Below are positions 19,554-28,894 of a DNA stretch of 64,000 nt, piece after piece. The position numbers and the translations under genes are program-made. Origin of the DNA: Sulfitobacter sediminilitoris (GTDB taxonomy: Bacteria; Pseudomonadota; Alphaproteobacteria; Rhodobacterales; Rhodobacteraceae); contig NZ_JAABNT010000002.1 of the NCBI RefSeq assembly GCF_010667575.1, positions 479,377 to 543,376 of the forward strand. Reading direction: 5' to 3'. How positions within the stretch are numbered: position 1 is the first letter of the stretch; each line of letters opens with the position of its first letter. Under the pieces are notes generated by a model that saw only the letters and a program-made list of their open reading frames with translations, made no database searches and was not told the origin of the DNA.

Positions 19554-21473
19554 TTCCTGCGAGAACGGAATCGGTAGGGGCTTCTTGCCCAGACGCGCCC
19601 GGTAGACGGGCAGGCTTTCTGTGACGCGCATGATGTAGTTTTGCGTTTCGCGGAATGGCACCATTTCGACCCAGTCCACAATGTCGATGTCGCCCTTTCG
19701 CGGATCACCATAATCGCTGATCCAGCGAGGCGGGCGCGCGGGGCCTGCATTGTAGGCGGCTGACACCATCACGACGTTGCCATCGAACCGGCCCGCCATC
19801 TGGCTGAGGTATTCCGCCCCAAGCCGCGCATTGTAATCCGGATCAGCGGTCAGCCTGTCGGTGGTGTGCAGCGCAATGATCCCCAGATCAGTTGCCACAT
19901 CCCGTGCGGTGGCGGGCATGATCTGCATCAGGCCACGCGCGCCCACGGGGCTTTGCACTACCGGATCAAATTCGCTTTCCCGCCGTGCAATGGCCAGTGT
20001 CATTTCGGGGGCCATCGGCAGCTTGCGCCCTGCCAGCGGATGCAAGGCGTAATAGGGTGCAGCAATGGTCAGCCCCCGTCGTGCAGCGCGTTTGCCGATC
20101 ATGACAGCGGCGTGGGGCTGTTCAATATCGATGGCAGCCTGTCCCAGCAGGGCAAGATCTTCGGGCACAAGTTGATCAGCAAGGTGTGACCAGAACCGTT
20201 CGGCAAGGCTCAGTTCCCCTGACGCCTGCAACAGCAACCCGGCTTCGAAAAGCGGATCGTTGACCAGCGGTGAGGTGCGCCAATCTACATCCGGCGCAGC
20301 CCCGGTCAAAGACATGTCGAAAGGCAAACCAGCGCGTTCCGCGGCCAGAAGGCCGTAAAATGACGTCTGGAACTGGGCCCCCATCGCATAGGCCTTTTGC
20401 GCCTCGTCCGGCTTGCCCAACGCCTCAAGCGCGCGCCCCTGCCAGTATCCTGCGCGACCTTGCGAGATTGGGGATTGAACCGCGTTGTCGTGATTCAGGA
20501 AGTGCTGATAGGCAGCTTCGGGATCATCCAAGAACCGCAACGCGATGTATCCCGATAGCCACTCCAGATCAGCGTAATGCGATCCGCTTTCAAGAAAGTG
20601 TTGCGAGGCCATCAGGTAAGCCTTTTGCGGATCGCCTGAGCGCATCTCTCCGCGGGCGAGGGCGCGGCGGCGGTTGGCCCATGCTTCGGGGCGTCCAAGG
20701 GCGTCAGCACTGATAGAGCGCTCCAGCAGCAGCGCCTTGGCGTCGTCCACCAGGCCCGCGCGAATGCGCCACTCAAACCGATCATGTTGCAGGCCCGCGC
20801 TTGCGGCCTGCGCGGGAGCCAAGCCGTTGATCATCGCATTCACACCGCCTGACCGCCGCTGCAACGCGATCCGCGTCTCAGCAAGCGCCTTTTCTTCTTT
20901 GCTGACCAGATCGTACATTTGGCGGGCCGCTTCGTGTTCTTGCTCCCATAGCATGGCGTCCAGCCGCGCCTGATGGTGCGGTTTCAGCAAATCCTCGTGC
21001 GCAGCCAAATACACGTCCTGCGTTTCGGCATCCATCGGCATGGTCCGCCATGCGAGAACAAGATCAGCCTTGGCTTCGCCGACCTGATCCGCCCGGACGA
21101 GGGCTGCCGCATGGCCCAGTACGCCACGCGGTGTTTGGGGCGGCATTTCTGCAAAAAAAGACAGGATCGCGGCATCGTCTTCCTCGATCACCGCATCTTC
21201 GGTTTGCTTGCGCAGATAGGCTTCTCCAGGCCAGTCGCGGCGACGGTCCAGAAAGGCACGTGCTTCGGCATAGGTGCCCCGCCCCGCACGCAAACGATGC
21301 CATTCGATCACATCGGCGGCAACCTGCCCGTCGCGCGCCGCAATCCGGGCGGCCCCGTCCCAACTGCCTGCCCGCATCGCCTCCAACGCCCAGCCCAAGG
21401 GGCGGGGGCGTTCGGCGGATGCGCTCAGCGCGGACATAAAAACAACTGCTAAAACGGCCAGAATCCGTGTCAT
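19509..21473 (-). CDS. Soluble lytic murein transglycosylase (Slt70-like)
   Basis: A 654-residue periplasmic enzyme. The start at ATG 21473 gives a signal peptide (MTRILAVLAVVFMSALSASA); the longer frame upstream lacks one. A long alpha-superhelical U-domain follows (residues 25-480). The C-terminal SLT domain has the catalytic Glu in IARRESEFDP, then GARGLMQIMPATA and VSAAYNAGPARPPRW. It cleaves the glycan strand to 1,6-anhydro products during wall turnover. Confidence 0.94.
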   Translation of the reverse strand: MTRILAVLAVVFMSALSASAERPRPLGWALEAMRAGSWDGAARIAARDGQVAADVIEWHRLRAGRGTYAEARAFLDRRRDWPGEAYLRKQTEDAVIEEDDAAILSFFAEMPPQTPRGVLGHAAALVRADQVGEAKADLVLAWRTMPMDAETQDVYLAAHEDLLKPHHQARLDAMLWEQEHEAARQMYDLVSKEEKALAETRIALQRRSGGVNAMINGLAPAQAASAGLQHDRFEWRIRAGLVDDAKALLLERSISADALGRPEAWANRRRALARGEMRSGDPQKAYLMASQHFLESGSHYADLEWLSGYIALRFLDDPEAAYQHFLNHDNAVQSPISQGRAGYWQGRALEALGKPDEAQKAYAMGAQFQTSFYGLLAAERAGLPFDMSLTGAAPDVDWRTSPLVNDPLFEAGLLLQASGELSLAERFWSHLADQLVPEDLALLGQAAIDIEQPHAAVMIGKRAARRGLTIAAPYYALHPLAGRKLPMAPEMTLAIARRESEFDPVVQSPVGARGLMQIMPATARDVATDLGIIALHTTDRLTADPDYNARLGAEYLSQMAGRFDGNVVMVSAAYNAGPARPPRWISDYGDPRKGDIDIVDWVEMVPFRETQNYIMRVTESLPVYRARLGKKPLPIPFSQELIGDTLKPFAPEGE

Positions 21474-21608
21474 CGCTTGCAATTCCTGTGACCTTGGGGC
21501 TAGAGCCTTGCAACATATCGCATGGGACAGCGCAATCAAATCACAAGCCTGTCTCTTCATCGTCCCCGACCGGTATTCCGCCGGCCAGCACAATAAAGGA
21601 GCGTGCAC

Positions 21609-22484
21609 ATGTTCAAAGGCTCACTGCCTGCCCTCGTCACGCCGTTTCGCAACGGCGAGCTGGATCTGGAGACGCTGAAAAAACTCGTCGAATGGCACAT
21701 CGGAGAAGGCTCAAACGGGCTGGTTCCGGTTGGCACCACGGGCGAATCTCCTACCCTGTCGCACCGCGAGCATGAGATCGTCGTGGAAGAGGTCGTCAAG
21801 GCTGCCGCTGGCCGTATTCCGGTGATCGCGGGCGCCGGTTCCAACAATACGGTCGAATCGATCCGGTTGGCCCGGCATGCGGAATCTGTCGGCGCGGACG
21901 CGATCCTCGTGGTCACACCCTATTACAACAAGCCCACGCAGCGCGGTCTGATCGCCCATTTTACGGCCATTCACGATGCCTGCGAATTGCCGATCATCAT
22001 CTACAACATTCCACCCCGTTCCGTGATCGACATGACCCCGGCGACAATGGGTGAACTTGCCAAGCTGCCGCGCATTGTCGGCGTCAAGGATGCCACCGGC
22101 GATCTGGCCCGCGTGTCGATGCAGCGCATGACTTGCGGCAAGGATTTCGTACAGCTGTCAGGAGAAGATCCGACGGCACATGGCTTTAACGCGCAAGGCG
22201 GGGTCGGCTGTATTTCCGTGACCGCAAACGTGGCCCCCAAGCCGCTGGCCGAGATGCAGGCCCATTGTGCGGCTGGCGATTACGCAAAGGCGCTTGAAAT
22301 TCAGGACCGTCTGATGCCGCTGCACAAGGCCATCTTTACCGAGCCGGGCCTTGTTGGCGTGAAATACGCGATGTCGAAGCTCGACCTGTGTTCGGATGAG
22401 GTGCGCCTGCCGTTGACCGGCCTGTCGGATGAGACGAAAGCGCTGGTTGATGACGCGCTGCGCCATGCAGGGTTGCTGAACTGA
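21609..22484 (+). CDS. dapA: 4-hydroxy-tetrahydrodipicolinate synthase
   Basis: A 291-residue TIM-barrel aldolase that condenses pyruvate with aspartate semialdehyde in the lysine/diaminopimelate pathway. Key residues are visible: GTTGESPTL (Thr pair), [13 protein letters not shown] (Tyr) and GVKDATGDL (Schiff-base Lys). ATG 21609 lies seven bases after aaaggag; an in-frame GTG six bases earlier is less well placed. A perfect hairpin terminator follows the gene. Confidence 0.96.
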   Translation: MFKGSLPALVTPFRNGELDLETLKKLVEWHIGEGSNGLVPVGTTGESPTLSHREHEIVVEEVVKAAAGRIPVIAGAGSNNTVESIRLARHAESVGADAILVVTPYYNKPTQRGLIAHFTAIHDACELPIIIYNIPPRSVIDMTPATMGELAKLPRIVGVKDATGDLARVSMQRMTCGKDFVQLSGEDPTAHGFNAQGGVGCISVTANVAPKPLAEMQAHCAAGDYAKALEIQDRLMPLHKAIFTEPGLVGVKYAMSKLDLCSDEVRLPLTGLSDETKALVDDALRHAGLLN

Positions 22485-22518
22485 TCCGGACAGCCCTTTA
22501 AAACCCTAATACACGCTT

Positions 22519-22549
22519 AACGGGTAACCCGCGGGTTACCCGTTTTCTG
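22519..22549 (+). terminator. Terminator after dapA
   Basis: Perfect arms aacgggtaaccc (22519-22530) and gggttacccgtt (22533-22544) are followed by ttctgttt. It lies between the convergent dapA and soeC genes and could serve both. Confidence 0.85.
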
Positions 22550-22561
22550 TTTGTGGGGTCT

Positions 22562-23437
22562 TTAGCGTTTGCCGTAGTAAAGGCCGACGACATGCTCGGC
22601 TTCGGCAAAGAACAGCCAGCGCGACGTCAGCACGCCTGCCACGTGGGCCACGACAGCGATCAGTGCAAGGAAGTGGTTGAAGGGCAGCAACAGCAGCACC
22701 ACGGGCGCGATGATCATCAGCCCCAGCGCAATGATGCGCAGTTTTTGCGCATGCTTGCGCCCCACCACATGCACGAATTCGCGCAGCAGGTAATTGGTCC
22801 CGGTGTGTGGGGGTTCAAACGCCCGGACCGTGCCGATATTTCCCAGCTGCGTTGCGCTGGCCATATCGGTGCCGGAATTTTCCAGCGCCTTGTCCCCCAT
22901 CAGCCAGGTGGCGATCTGAATGGCACCTGCGATGACCAACAGCACGACGGCCCAAGTGATCTGGCCCGCCATCAGTGCGCCGCCAGCGATGCTGAGCGAC
23001 AGGAAATAGGCCGGTGTCAGGGGCAGCTGGTTCCAGCGCGGAATCGTCTTGAGCTGCGCGTATATCATCGAGGTCGTGAAAACCGTTGCTAGTGAGAAAA
23101 GTGCGCCAATGATCCCCAGCAACGTCCACCTTTGGTCAAAAAACACCAGTCCCGCGCCGTAAAGTGCCATCAGAACAAGCGCTACGACCGCACACCAGCC
23201 TTCGCGGCTCAGCCAGCTTGTGCGCCATTGGGTGAAAGCCTTGAGCGCCCGTTCAGGGTGACCGAGGTGGAAGGTAGACGAGATCAGACCGCCCACCGCA
23301 AGGATGTAGGCGATGGTGAAAAAGGCAAAGGCGGTCCAGCCCGTAACCGCCGGAAAGCCGAAACCCAGCCAGAACAGAAGACCAAACCCAAGACCCGAGA
23401 AGGTAGAGAAGAAGATGACAGAAGGTGCCGGATGCAT
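22562..23437 (-). CDS. soeC: Sulfite dehydrogenase membrane anchor subunit SoeC (DmsC family)
   Basis: A 291-residue protein with eight or so hydrophobic helices, starting MHPAPSVIFFSTFSGLGFGLLFWLG, typical of DmsC/NrfD-like anchors of molybdenum enzymes. It passes electrons from the Fe-S subunit to the quinone pool. The ATG overlaps the soeB stop (ATGA). As the last gene of the xsc-pta-tauE-soeABC run, its role in oxidising sulfite released from taurine is strongly implied by context. Confidence 0.88.
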   Translation of the reverse strand: MHPAPSVIFFSTFSGLGFGLLFWLGFGFPAVTGWTAFAFFTIAYILAVGGLISSTFHLGHPERALKAFTQWRTSWLSREGWCAVVALVLMALYGAGLVFFDQRWTLLGIIGALFSLATVFTTSMIYAQLKTIPRWNQLPLTPAYFLSLSIAGGALMAGQITWAVVLLVIAGAIQIATWLMGDKALENSGTDMASATQLGNIGTVRAFEPPHTGTNYLLREFVHVVGRKHAQKLRIIALGLMIIAPVVLLLLPFNHFLALIAVVAHVAGVLTSRWLFFAEAEHVVGLYYGKR

Positions 23438-24186
23438 CAGATTTTCTCCAGAGCTTTGTCGAGCCAGCCAAGGAAACCCTTGGGCTCTGCGTCTACTACC
23501 GGTTCAAGGAAGGGGGCCAGCACATCGAATTCCGGCAAGGCGTCCTTGGGGCGCGGGGGCAGGTATTTGTTCACAGGCTTGGTGCCTTGTTCCGGCATCA
23601 GGTCAACACCGCCACGTTCGGCGACCAGTTGGCTGACGTCACTGTCAGGATCGCCCAGATCGCCAAAATGCCGCGCGCCTGCCGGGCAGGTGCGCACGCA
23701 GGCGGGCTGGCGGTCTTCTTCGGGCAGGTTTTCATTGTAAATACGGTCCACGCAGAGGGTGCATTTCTTCATCACGCCTTCAAGCTGGTCCATCTCGCGT
23801 GCGCCATAGGGACAGGCCCATGCGCAGAGGCCACAGCCGATGCAGTCGCTTTCGTTGACCAGCACGATGCCATCCTCGACCCGCTTGTAGCTGGCACCGG
23901 TCGGGCAGACCGTGACGCAGGGCGCATCCTCGCAATGCAGGCAGGACTTGGGGAAGTGGATGAGCTGCGCCTCGCCTTGCGCGGGCTGCACCTCGTAGCT
24001 GTGGACGCGGTTGAGGAAGGTGCCCGAGGGCTCCGCCCCGTAGGGATCGGTGTCTGACAACGGCGCGCCGTAGTTCTCGGTGTTCCAGCCTTTGCAGGAG
24101 ATCACGCAGGCGTGGCAACCGACACAGGTGTCAAGGTCGATGACAAGGCCGAGTTTCTTTTCGGTGCTTGCGGGAAGAGACGTCAT
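23437..24186 (-). CDS. soeB: Sulfite dehydrogenase iron-sulfur subunit SoeB
   Basis: A 249-residue ferredoxin-type subunit with four Cys clusters for 4Fe-4S centres: CVGCHACVISCKGWN, CLHCEDAPCVTVCPTGA, CIGCGLCAWACPYGA and CTLCVDRIYN with CVRTCPAGA. It matches DmsB/SoeB electron-transfer subunits and should sit on the cytoplasmic face with SoeA. It is followed without a gap by soeC and preceded by a 76-bp spacer with a GC-rich hairpin after soeA. Confidence 0.92.
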   Translation of the reverse strand: MTSLPASTEKKLGLVIDLDTCVGCHACVISCKGWNTENYGAPLSDTDPYGAEPSGTFLNRVHSYEVQPAQGEAQLIHFPKSCLHCEDAPCVTVCPTGASYKRVEDGIVLVNESDCIGCGLCAWACPYGAREMDQLEGVMKKCTLCVDRIYNENLPEEDRQPACVRTCPAGARHFGDLGDPDSDVSQLVAERGGVDLMPEQGTKPVNKYLPPRPKDALPEFDVLAPFLEPVVDAEPKGFLGWLDKALEKI

Positions 24187-24211
24187 GGGTGGCGCTCCTT
24201 GCTGGTGTTGA

Positions 24212-24228
24212 CTGGGGCTCTGCCCCAG
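24212..24228. repeat. Short GC-rich hairpin between soeA and soeB
   Basis: Arms ctggggc (24212-24218) and gccccag (24222-24228) flank the loop tct, followed by accccgg. It resembles the common Rhodobacterales intergenic hairpin built on gggctctgccc; a related copy lies near 53109. No T run follows on the minus strand, so it more likely affects mRNA stability than ends transcription. Confidence 0.5.
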
Positions 24229-24262
24229 ACCCCGGAATTGTAATGGAAAGATGAAGCGAGCG

Positions 24263-27076
24263 TCATTCGCCTACCTTCCATGCGAGTTTGTCCGGGCCCT
24301 GGCCAACGGGGGATTTGATGGGCGGATATTCGGGGCGGGATTCCCTGGGCGCCTGCGCCTTTTCGATGCGGACCTTGAGGTCGAACCAGGCGGCCTGTCC
24401 AGTGATCGGGTCGGAGTTGGCCCAGCGCAAACCGTCGCCCTTTGGCGGCAGCAACTCGTGGATCAGGTGATTAAGCAGGAAGCCCCTGGTGGCCTCGGGT
24501 GCGTCCTTGTCGAGCGCCCAGGCCCCCTTGCGTTTGCCGATGGCGTTCCAGGTCCAGACGGTGTTTTCGTTCAGCGCGGCCATTTCCATGACGGGTACCG
24601 TGATTTCGCCATGCGGCGAGGACACGCGCGCCCAGTCGCCGTCCTTGAGATCATTCTCGCGCATCAGCTTGGTCGGCAGATAGAGCGGGTTATGGCCGTG
24701 GAGCTGGCGCAGCCATGCGTTCTGGGAGCCCCAGGAGTGATACATCGCCATCGGGCGCTGGGTGAGCGCGGTGATGGTATAGCCTTCGTTGCCCTGCTGG
24801 TCTGTTTCATACCAGATCGGCAAGGGCGACATCGTGTCCTTGATCCGCTGGCGCAGATGGTCGGGCGGCTGCCGCTCGCCATGGCCTTCGGCGGCAAGCT
24901 GGAACTTGCGCATCGGCTCTACGTAAAGGGAAAAGAGATAGGGTTGCGGGCTGTCGTAGAGACCCATGTCCACGGCCCATGACTGATAGGCGGTGTTCCA
25001 CGGCTTGTAGTAGTTTGACCCGTCGGGGATGTGTTCGACGAAGAAGCCGCCGTTCTTGATGTAGCTGTCAATCTGCGCGGCGTTCACGCCGCCGCGCCCC
25101 GATTGCAGGCCCTTGTCGCCCATGCGCCAACCTGCCAGCGGCCCAATTCCGGGGCGGCGTTCGTGGTTGATGATGTAATCGGCGTAATCGGCGTATTTCT
25201 GGCTGCCGTCCTCGTTTGTAAAGCCCGGCAGGCCCAGCCGCGCGCCCAGATCGCAGAGCGCGGACTGGAAGCCTTTGACGTTGCGGTCTGGCTCCACCAC
25301 CGGCCAGCGGATGGCATCCGCTACCGCGTCCGCCTCGCAGATGGGGCGGTCGAGGAGAGAGATACAGTCGTGGCGTTCAAGGTAGGTGGTATCTGGCAGG
25401 ATCAGGTCGGCGTAGGCCACCATCTCGGATGAATAGGCGTCGGAATAAATGATGTGCGGGATGACGTAATCGCCGTTCTCATCCTTGTCCGTCAGCATCT
25501 CCATCACGCCGCCGGTATTCATGGAGGAGTTCCACGACATGTTCGCCATGTACATGAACAGCGTGTCGATCTTGTAGGGATCGCCCGCATGGGCGTTCGA
25601 GATCACCATGTGCATCAGCCCGTGGGCCGACATGGGGTTTTCCCAGGTGTAGGCCTTGTCGATGCGGGCAGGCGTGCCGTCTTCCTTGAGCGCCAGGTCC
25701 TCGGGTCCGTGGACAAAGCCCAAGTGAGGGCCGTTCAGTGGTGCGCCGGGCGTGAGTCCCACGTGCGGTTTAGGGTGCGCGGTCGCGGGCTTTGGGTAGG
25801 GCGGTTTGAAGCGGAAGCCGCCGGGAACCTCGACCGTGCCCAGCAGGATTTGCAGCGTGTGCAGGGCGCGGCAGGTCTGAAAGCCGTTGGCATGGGCCGA
25901 GATGCCGCGCATGGCGTGGAACGACACCGGGCGGCCGGTCATAGTCTTGTGTTTCTCGCCGCGGAAGTCGGTCCATTCGTGGTCAAGTTCGAAAGCTTCC
26001 TCGAATGCGACGCGGGCCAGTTCCGCCGCGATCGCGCGAATGCGCTTGGCGGGGATACCGCAGCGTTCCGCGACCGCCTCGGGCGCATAGTCGTCCGAAA
26101 GGTACATCTCGGCCATGCGGTGGAAGACGGGGCGATGCGTCACGCCCTTGGCGCGGTGGGTGGCGGAGAGGTCGGGCTTCACGCCGGGCTGATCGTAGGG
26201 CGTCAGCTTGCCGGTTTCACGGTCGATCACCAACTGCTTGCCATCCTTGTCGCGCATATAGAGGCCGTATTCGGGCGACTTGGGATCTTCGTTCAGCAGC
26301 ACCGGCGCGTCGGTGTATTGGGCGAGGTAATTCAGGTCGATCTTGCCCGCCTTCATCAGGCAATGGATCATCGACAGGATGAACAGACCATCGGTGCCCG
26401 GTGTGATGCCAACCCAATCATCGGCCACGGCGTTATAGCCGGTGCGGATGGGGTTCACCCCGATCACCCGTGCGCCGCGCCCCTTGATCTTGCCAATCCC
26501 CATCTTGATCGGGTTGCTGTCATGATCCTCGGCCACGCCGAAGAGCATGAACAGCTTTGTGTGATCCCAATCCGGCTGGCCGAACTCCCAGAACGCGCCG
26601 CCTATCGTGTAAATGCCTGCGGCGGCCATGTTGACCGAGCAAAAGCCGCCGTGGGCTGCATAGTTGGGCGTGCCGAAATTTTGCGCCCAGAAGGACGTGA
26701 AAGACTGTGACTGGTCGCGACCGGTGAAGAACGCGAGTTTCTCGGGGTTTTCTTCCCGGATCGGCTTGAGCCACTTGCAGGTGATGTCATAGGCCTCGTC
26801 CCAGCTGATCTCTTCAAACTCGCCTGATCCACGTGGGCCGACGCGCTTCAACGGCGCCTTTAGCCGGGAGGGCGCGTTGTGTTGCATGATCCCCGCAGAC
26901 CCTTTGGCGCAGAGGACGCCTTGGTTGACCGGGTGATCGCGGTTGCCCTCGATATAGGCGACCTTGCCGTCCTTGAGGTGCACATTGATCCCGCAGCGAC
27001 AGGCGCACATGTAACAGGTTGTCTTGCGGACCTCATCAGAGACCTTGGGCGACAGGTTCAGCTTGGGCTGGTTCAT
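24263..27076 (-). CDS. soeA: Sulfite dehydrogenase molybdopterin subunit SoeA
   Basis: A 937-residue DMSO-reductase-family molybdoenzyme. The N-terminal 4Fe-4S motif TTCYMCACRCGINVHL is followed by GSAGIMQHNAPSRLKAPLKR, the MGD-binding core, and a C-terminal beta-barrel domain (NPLYLPTKLMRENDLKDGDWARV). No twin-arginine signal peptide is present (MNQPKLNLSPKVSDEV), so it works in the cytoplasm, as known for SoeABC, and oxidises sulfite to sulfate. The operon position after xsc-pta-tauE fits removal of the sulfite made by Xsc. A thiosulfate or polysulfide substrate is a less likely alternative. Confidence 0.9.
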   Translation of the reverse strand: MNQPKLNLSPKVSDEVRKTTCYMCACRCGINVHLKDGKVAYIEGNRDHPVNQGVLCAKGSAGIMQHNAPSRLKAPLKRVGPRGSGEFEEISWDEAYDITCKWLKPIREENPEKLAFFTGRDQSQSFTSFWAQNFGTPNYAAHGGFCSVNMAAAGIYTIGGAFWEFGQPDWDHTKLFMLFGVAEDHDSNPIKMGIGKIKGRGARVIGVNPIRTGYNAVADDWVGITPGTDGLFILSMIHCLMKAGKIDLNYLAQYTDAPVLLNEDPKSPEYGLYMRDKDGKQLVIDRETGKLTPYDQPGVKPDLSATHRAKGVTHRPVFHRMAEMYLSDDYAPEAVAERCGIPAKRIRAIAAELARVAFEEAFELDHEWTDFRGEKHKTMTGRPVSFHAMRGISAHANGFQTCRALHTLQILLGTVEVPGGFRFKPPYPKPATAHPKPHVGLTPGAPLNGPHLGFVHGPEDLALKEDGTPARIDKAYTWENPMSAHGLMHMVISNAHAGDPYKIDTLFMYMANMSWNSSMNTGGVMEMLTDKDENGDYVIPHIIYSDAYSSEMVAYADLILPDTTYLERHDCISLLDRPICEADAVADAIRWPVVEPDRNVKGFQSALCDLGARLGLPGFTNEDGSQKYADYADYIINHERRPGIGPLAGWRMGDKGLQSGRGGVNAAQIDSYIKNGGFFVEHIPDGSNYYKPWNTAYQSWAVDMGLYDSPQPYLFSLYVEPMRKFQLAAEGHGERQPPDHLRQRIKDTMSPLPIWYETDQQGNEGYTITALTQRPMAMYHSWGSQNAWLRQLHGHNPLYLPTKLMRENDLKDGDWARVSSPHGEITVPVMEMAALNENTVWTWNAIGKRKGAWALDKDAPEATRGFLLNHLIHELLPPKGDGLRWANSDPITGQAAWFDLKVRIEKAQAPRESRPEYPPIKSPVGQGPDKLAWKVGE

Positions 27077-27097
27077 GCGGTTCGGTCCTTTTTCAGT

Positions 27098-27856
27098 TCA
27101 AATGAGGCTGCGCAGCAGCGAGAGTGCTGCAAGCCCGATCAGGAGACACAGGCAGAAAGGTTTGTAGTAAGGTTCCCACCGGGGATTGAAGAGCTTGGTA
27201 CCCAGCCATACGCCAATAATGGTTATTGGCACCAGCATGATGGCACTCTGCGCCGCAGCGAGGGTCATCACGCCGAATGAGAACAAGTACACCAGCGACC
27301 CGAGTGATCCGATAAAGAGGTAGAGCACAAGTGTCCCACGCATGGAACGCGCTGTGTCGTTCTGGCTGAGCACGTAGAGGGCGACGACCATGCCGCCCAC
27401 ATGAGCGACCCCGGACACGATACCGGCCACGAAGCCCGCGACCAGTGTACCCGCACGGTTGGCCAGCGCCGGGATGCTGATCTTGAGCAGTTGCAGGGCG
27501 GCAAGCACCAGAATGACGCTCAGCGAGATCCGGCTGGACGCTGCCACCGGCAGGCTGACGGTCATCCACAGGCCAAGCGGCCAGCCCACCCAGTTGCCGA
27601 TCACCAGCAACGCCGCGCGTCGCCTGTCCGCGTCGCGCCAGCCGCCGCGCGCCATCAAAAGGCTCGCAGCCATTTCCTGAAACCACAGGATCGGGATCAG
27701 CAGGATAGGCGCGATGAAGCTGGCAGCAGAGGCCATAACGAGAGCCGAGAGTGCAAAGCCCGAAAACCCGCGGACCAGTCCGGCGGCGAACAGGATTGCC
27801 ACCAAAAGTGCGGTATCGGCTGGTGCGACAGGCAAAAGCGACCATAGATCAGCCAT
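27098..27856 (-). CDS. tauE: TauE/SafE family sulfite/anion exporter
   Basis: A 252-residue membrane protein with about eight helices and the TauE/SafE pattern: FAAGLVRGFSGFALSALVMA and a second repeat GFVAGIVSGVAHVGGMVVALY. The ATG at 27856 overlaps the pta stop by eight bases. Proteins of this family in taurine clusters are thought to export sulfite formed by Xsc; position between pta and soeA supports that here. Confidence 0.88.
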   Translation of the reverse strand: MADLWSLLPVAPADTALLVAILFAAGLVRGFSGFALSALVMASAASFIAPILLIPILWFQEMAASLLMARGGWRDADRRRAALLVIGNWVGWPLGLWMTVSLPVAASSRISLSVILVLAALQLLKISIPALANRAGTLVAGFVAGIVSGVAHVGGMVVALYVLSQNDTARSMRGTLVLYLFIGSLGSLVYLFSFGVMTLAAAQSAIMLVPITIIGVWLGTKLFNPRWEPYYKPFCLCLLIGLAALSLLRSLI

Positions 27857-28856
27857 CACTCGCGTTCGCTTGAAGAACGGTCACTGCGATCATGTTCAGA
27901 ACGTCTTCCGCGTCGCAGCCGCGCGACAGGTCATTGGCGGGTTTGTTGAGCCCCTGTAGTACCGGGCCAATTGCCTCGGCCCCACCGATGCGCTGGGCGA
28001 TTTTATAGCCGATGTTGCCCGCGTCGAGGTTGGGGAAGATCATGACGTTGGCATGGCCTGCAACAGCAGAACCGGGCGCTTTGGACGCCCCGACAGAGGG
28101 GACAAAAGCCGCGTCGAACTGCATCTCACCATCAGAGGCGAGGTCGGGATGGGTATCCTTCAGGATACGGGCAGCTTCGGCCACTTTGGTGACGCTGGGA
28201 TGTTTTGCACTGCCCATGGTCGAAAAGCTCAGCAGCGCCACCTTGGGCACCTCGCCCAGCAGTTTCTGGTGGGATGCAGCAGAGGCGGCTGCGATGGCGG
28301 CGAGTTCATTTGCATCTGGATCGATGACCAGACCGCAATCGCCAAATGTCAGCGTCCTGCGGCCCGAAGCGTGCCCTTCTGGCAATGCCATCAGGAAAAA
28401 GCTGGAAACCAGCGGCGCATCCTTGGCCTTGCCGATCACCTGCAAGGCGGCGCGGACTGTATCGGAGGTGGTGTGAACGGCACCGCCGACTGTACCATCG
28501 GCGTGGCCATTGCGGATCATCATAGCGGCAAAGACCAGCACATCGCGCGCCTGTTCCGCAGCGTAGTCTTCGCGGATGCCCTTGTGTTTGCGCAGATCAA
28601 AATATCTCTGTGCGACTTCGGCCGTTAAAGCGGATGTCGCCGGGTCTTGAATGGCAATGTCATCGCTGGTGGACGCACCGGCCTTGGCAAGAAGATCTTG
28701 TACCTCTGCCTGAGGGCCCACCAGTGTGATCCGGGCAACTCCCGCGCGCGTTGCCTCAAGTGCGCCGGCCACGATCCGGGGATCGTGGCCTTCGCTGAGA
28801 ACGATGTGGGCGGGCCTTGACGCGGCGCGAGCGCGAAGCTCCTGCAATATGGTCAT
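27849..28856 (-). CDS. pta: Phosphate acetyltransferase
   Basis: A 335-residue PTA_PTB-domain protein, the short form lacking an N-terminal DRTGG region. Motifs include IVLSEGHDPRIVAGALEATRAG, GTVGGAVHTTSDTVRAALQVIG and VMIFPNLDAGNIGYKIAQRIGG near the C-terminus. It converts acetyl phosphate from Xsc plus CoA to acetyl-CoA, the entry of taurine carbon into central metabolism. It lies 38 bp after xsc and overlaps tauE. Confidence 0.95.
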   Translation of the reverse strand: MTILQELRARAASRPAHIVLSEGHDPRIVAGALEATRAGVARITLVGPQAEVQDLLAKAGASTSDDIAIQDPATSALTAEVAQRYFDLRKHKGIREDYAAEQARDVLVFAAMMIRNGHADGTVGGAVHTTSDTVRAALQVIGKAKDAPLVSSFFLMALPEGHASGRRTLTFGDCGLVIDPDANELAAIAAASAASHQKLLGEVPKVALLSFSTMGSAKHPSVTKVAEAARILKDTHPDLASDGEMQFDAAFVPSVGASKAPGSAVAGHANVMIFPNLDAGNIGYKIAQRIGGAEAIGPVLQGLNKPANDLSRGCDAEDVLNMIAVTVLQANASDG

Positions 28857-28894
28857 GGCACGTCCTTTTTATGTGGGTGCTGGGATGGCACCGA

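Noticed and set aside
25454..26710. 418-codon + strand frame opposite soeA
   Set aside because: Translation is His/Val/Gly-rich with no motif; soeA on the other strand has all molybdoenzyme motifs.
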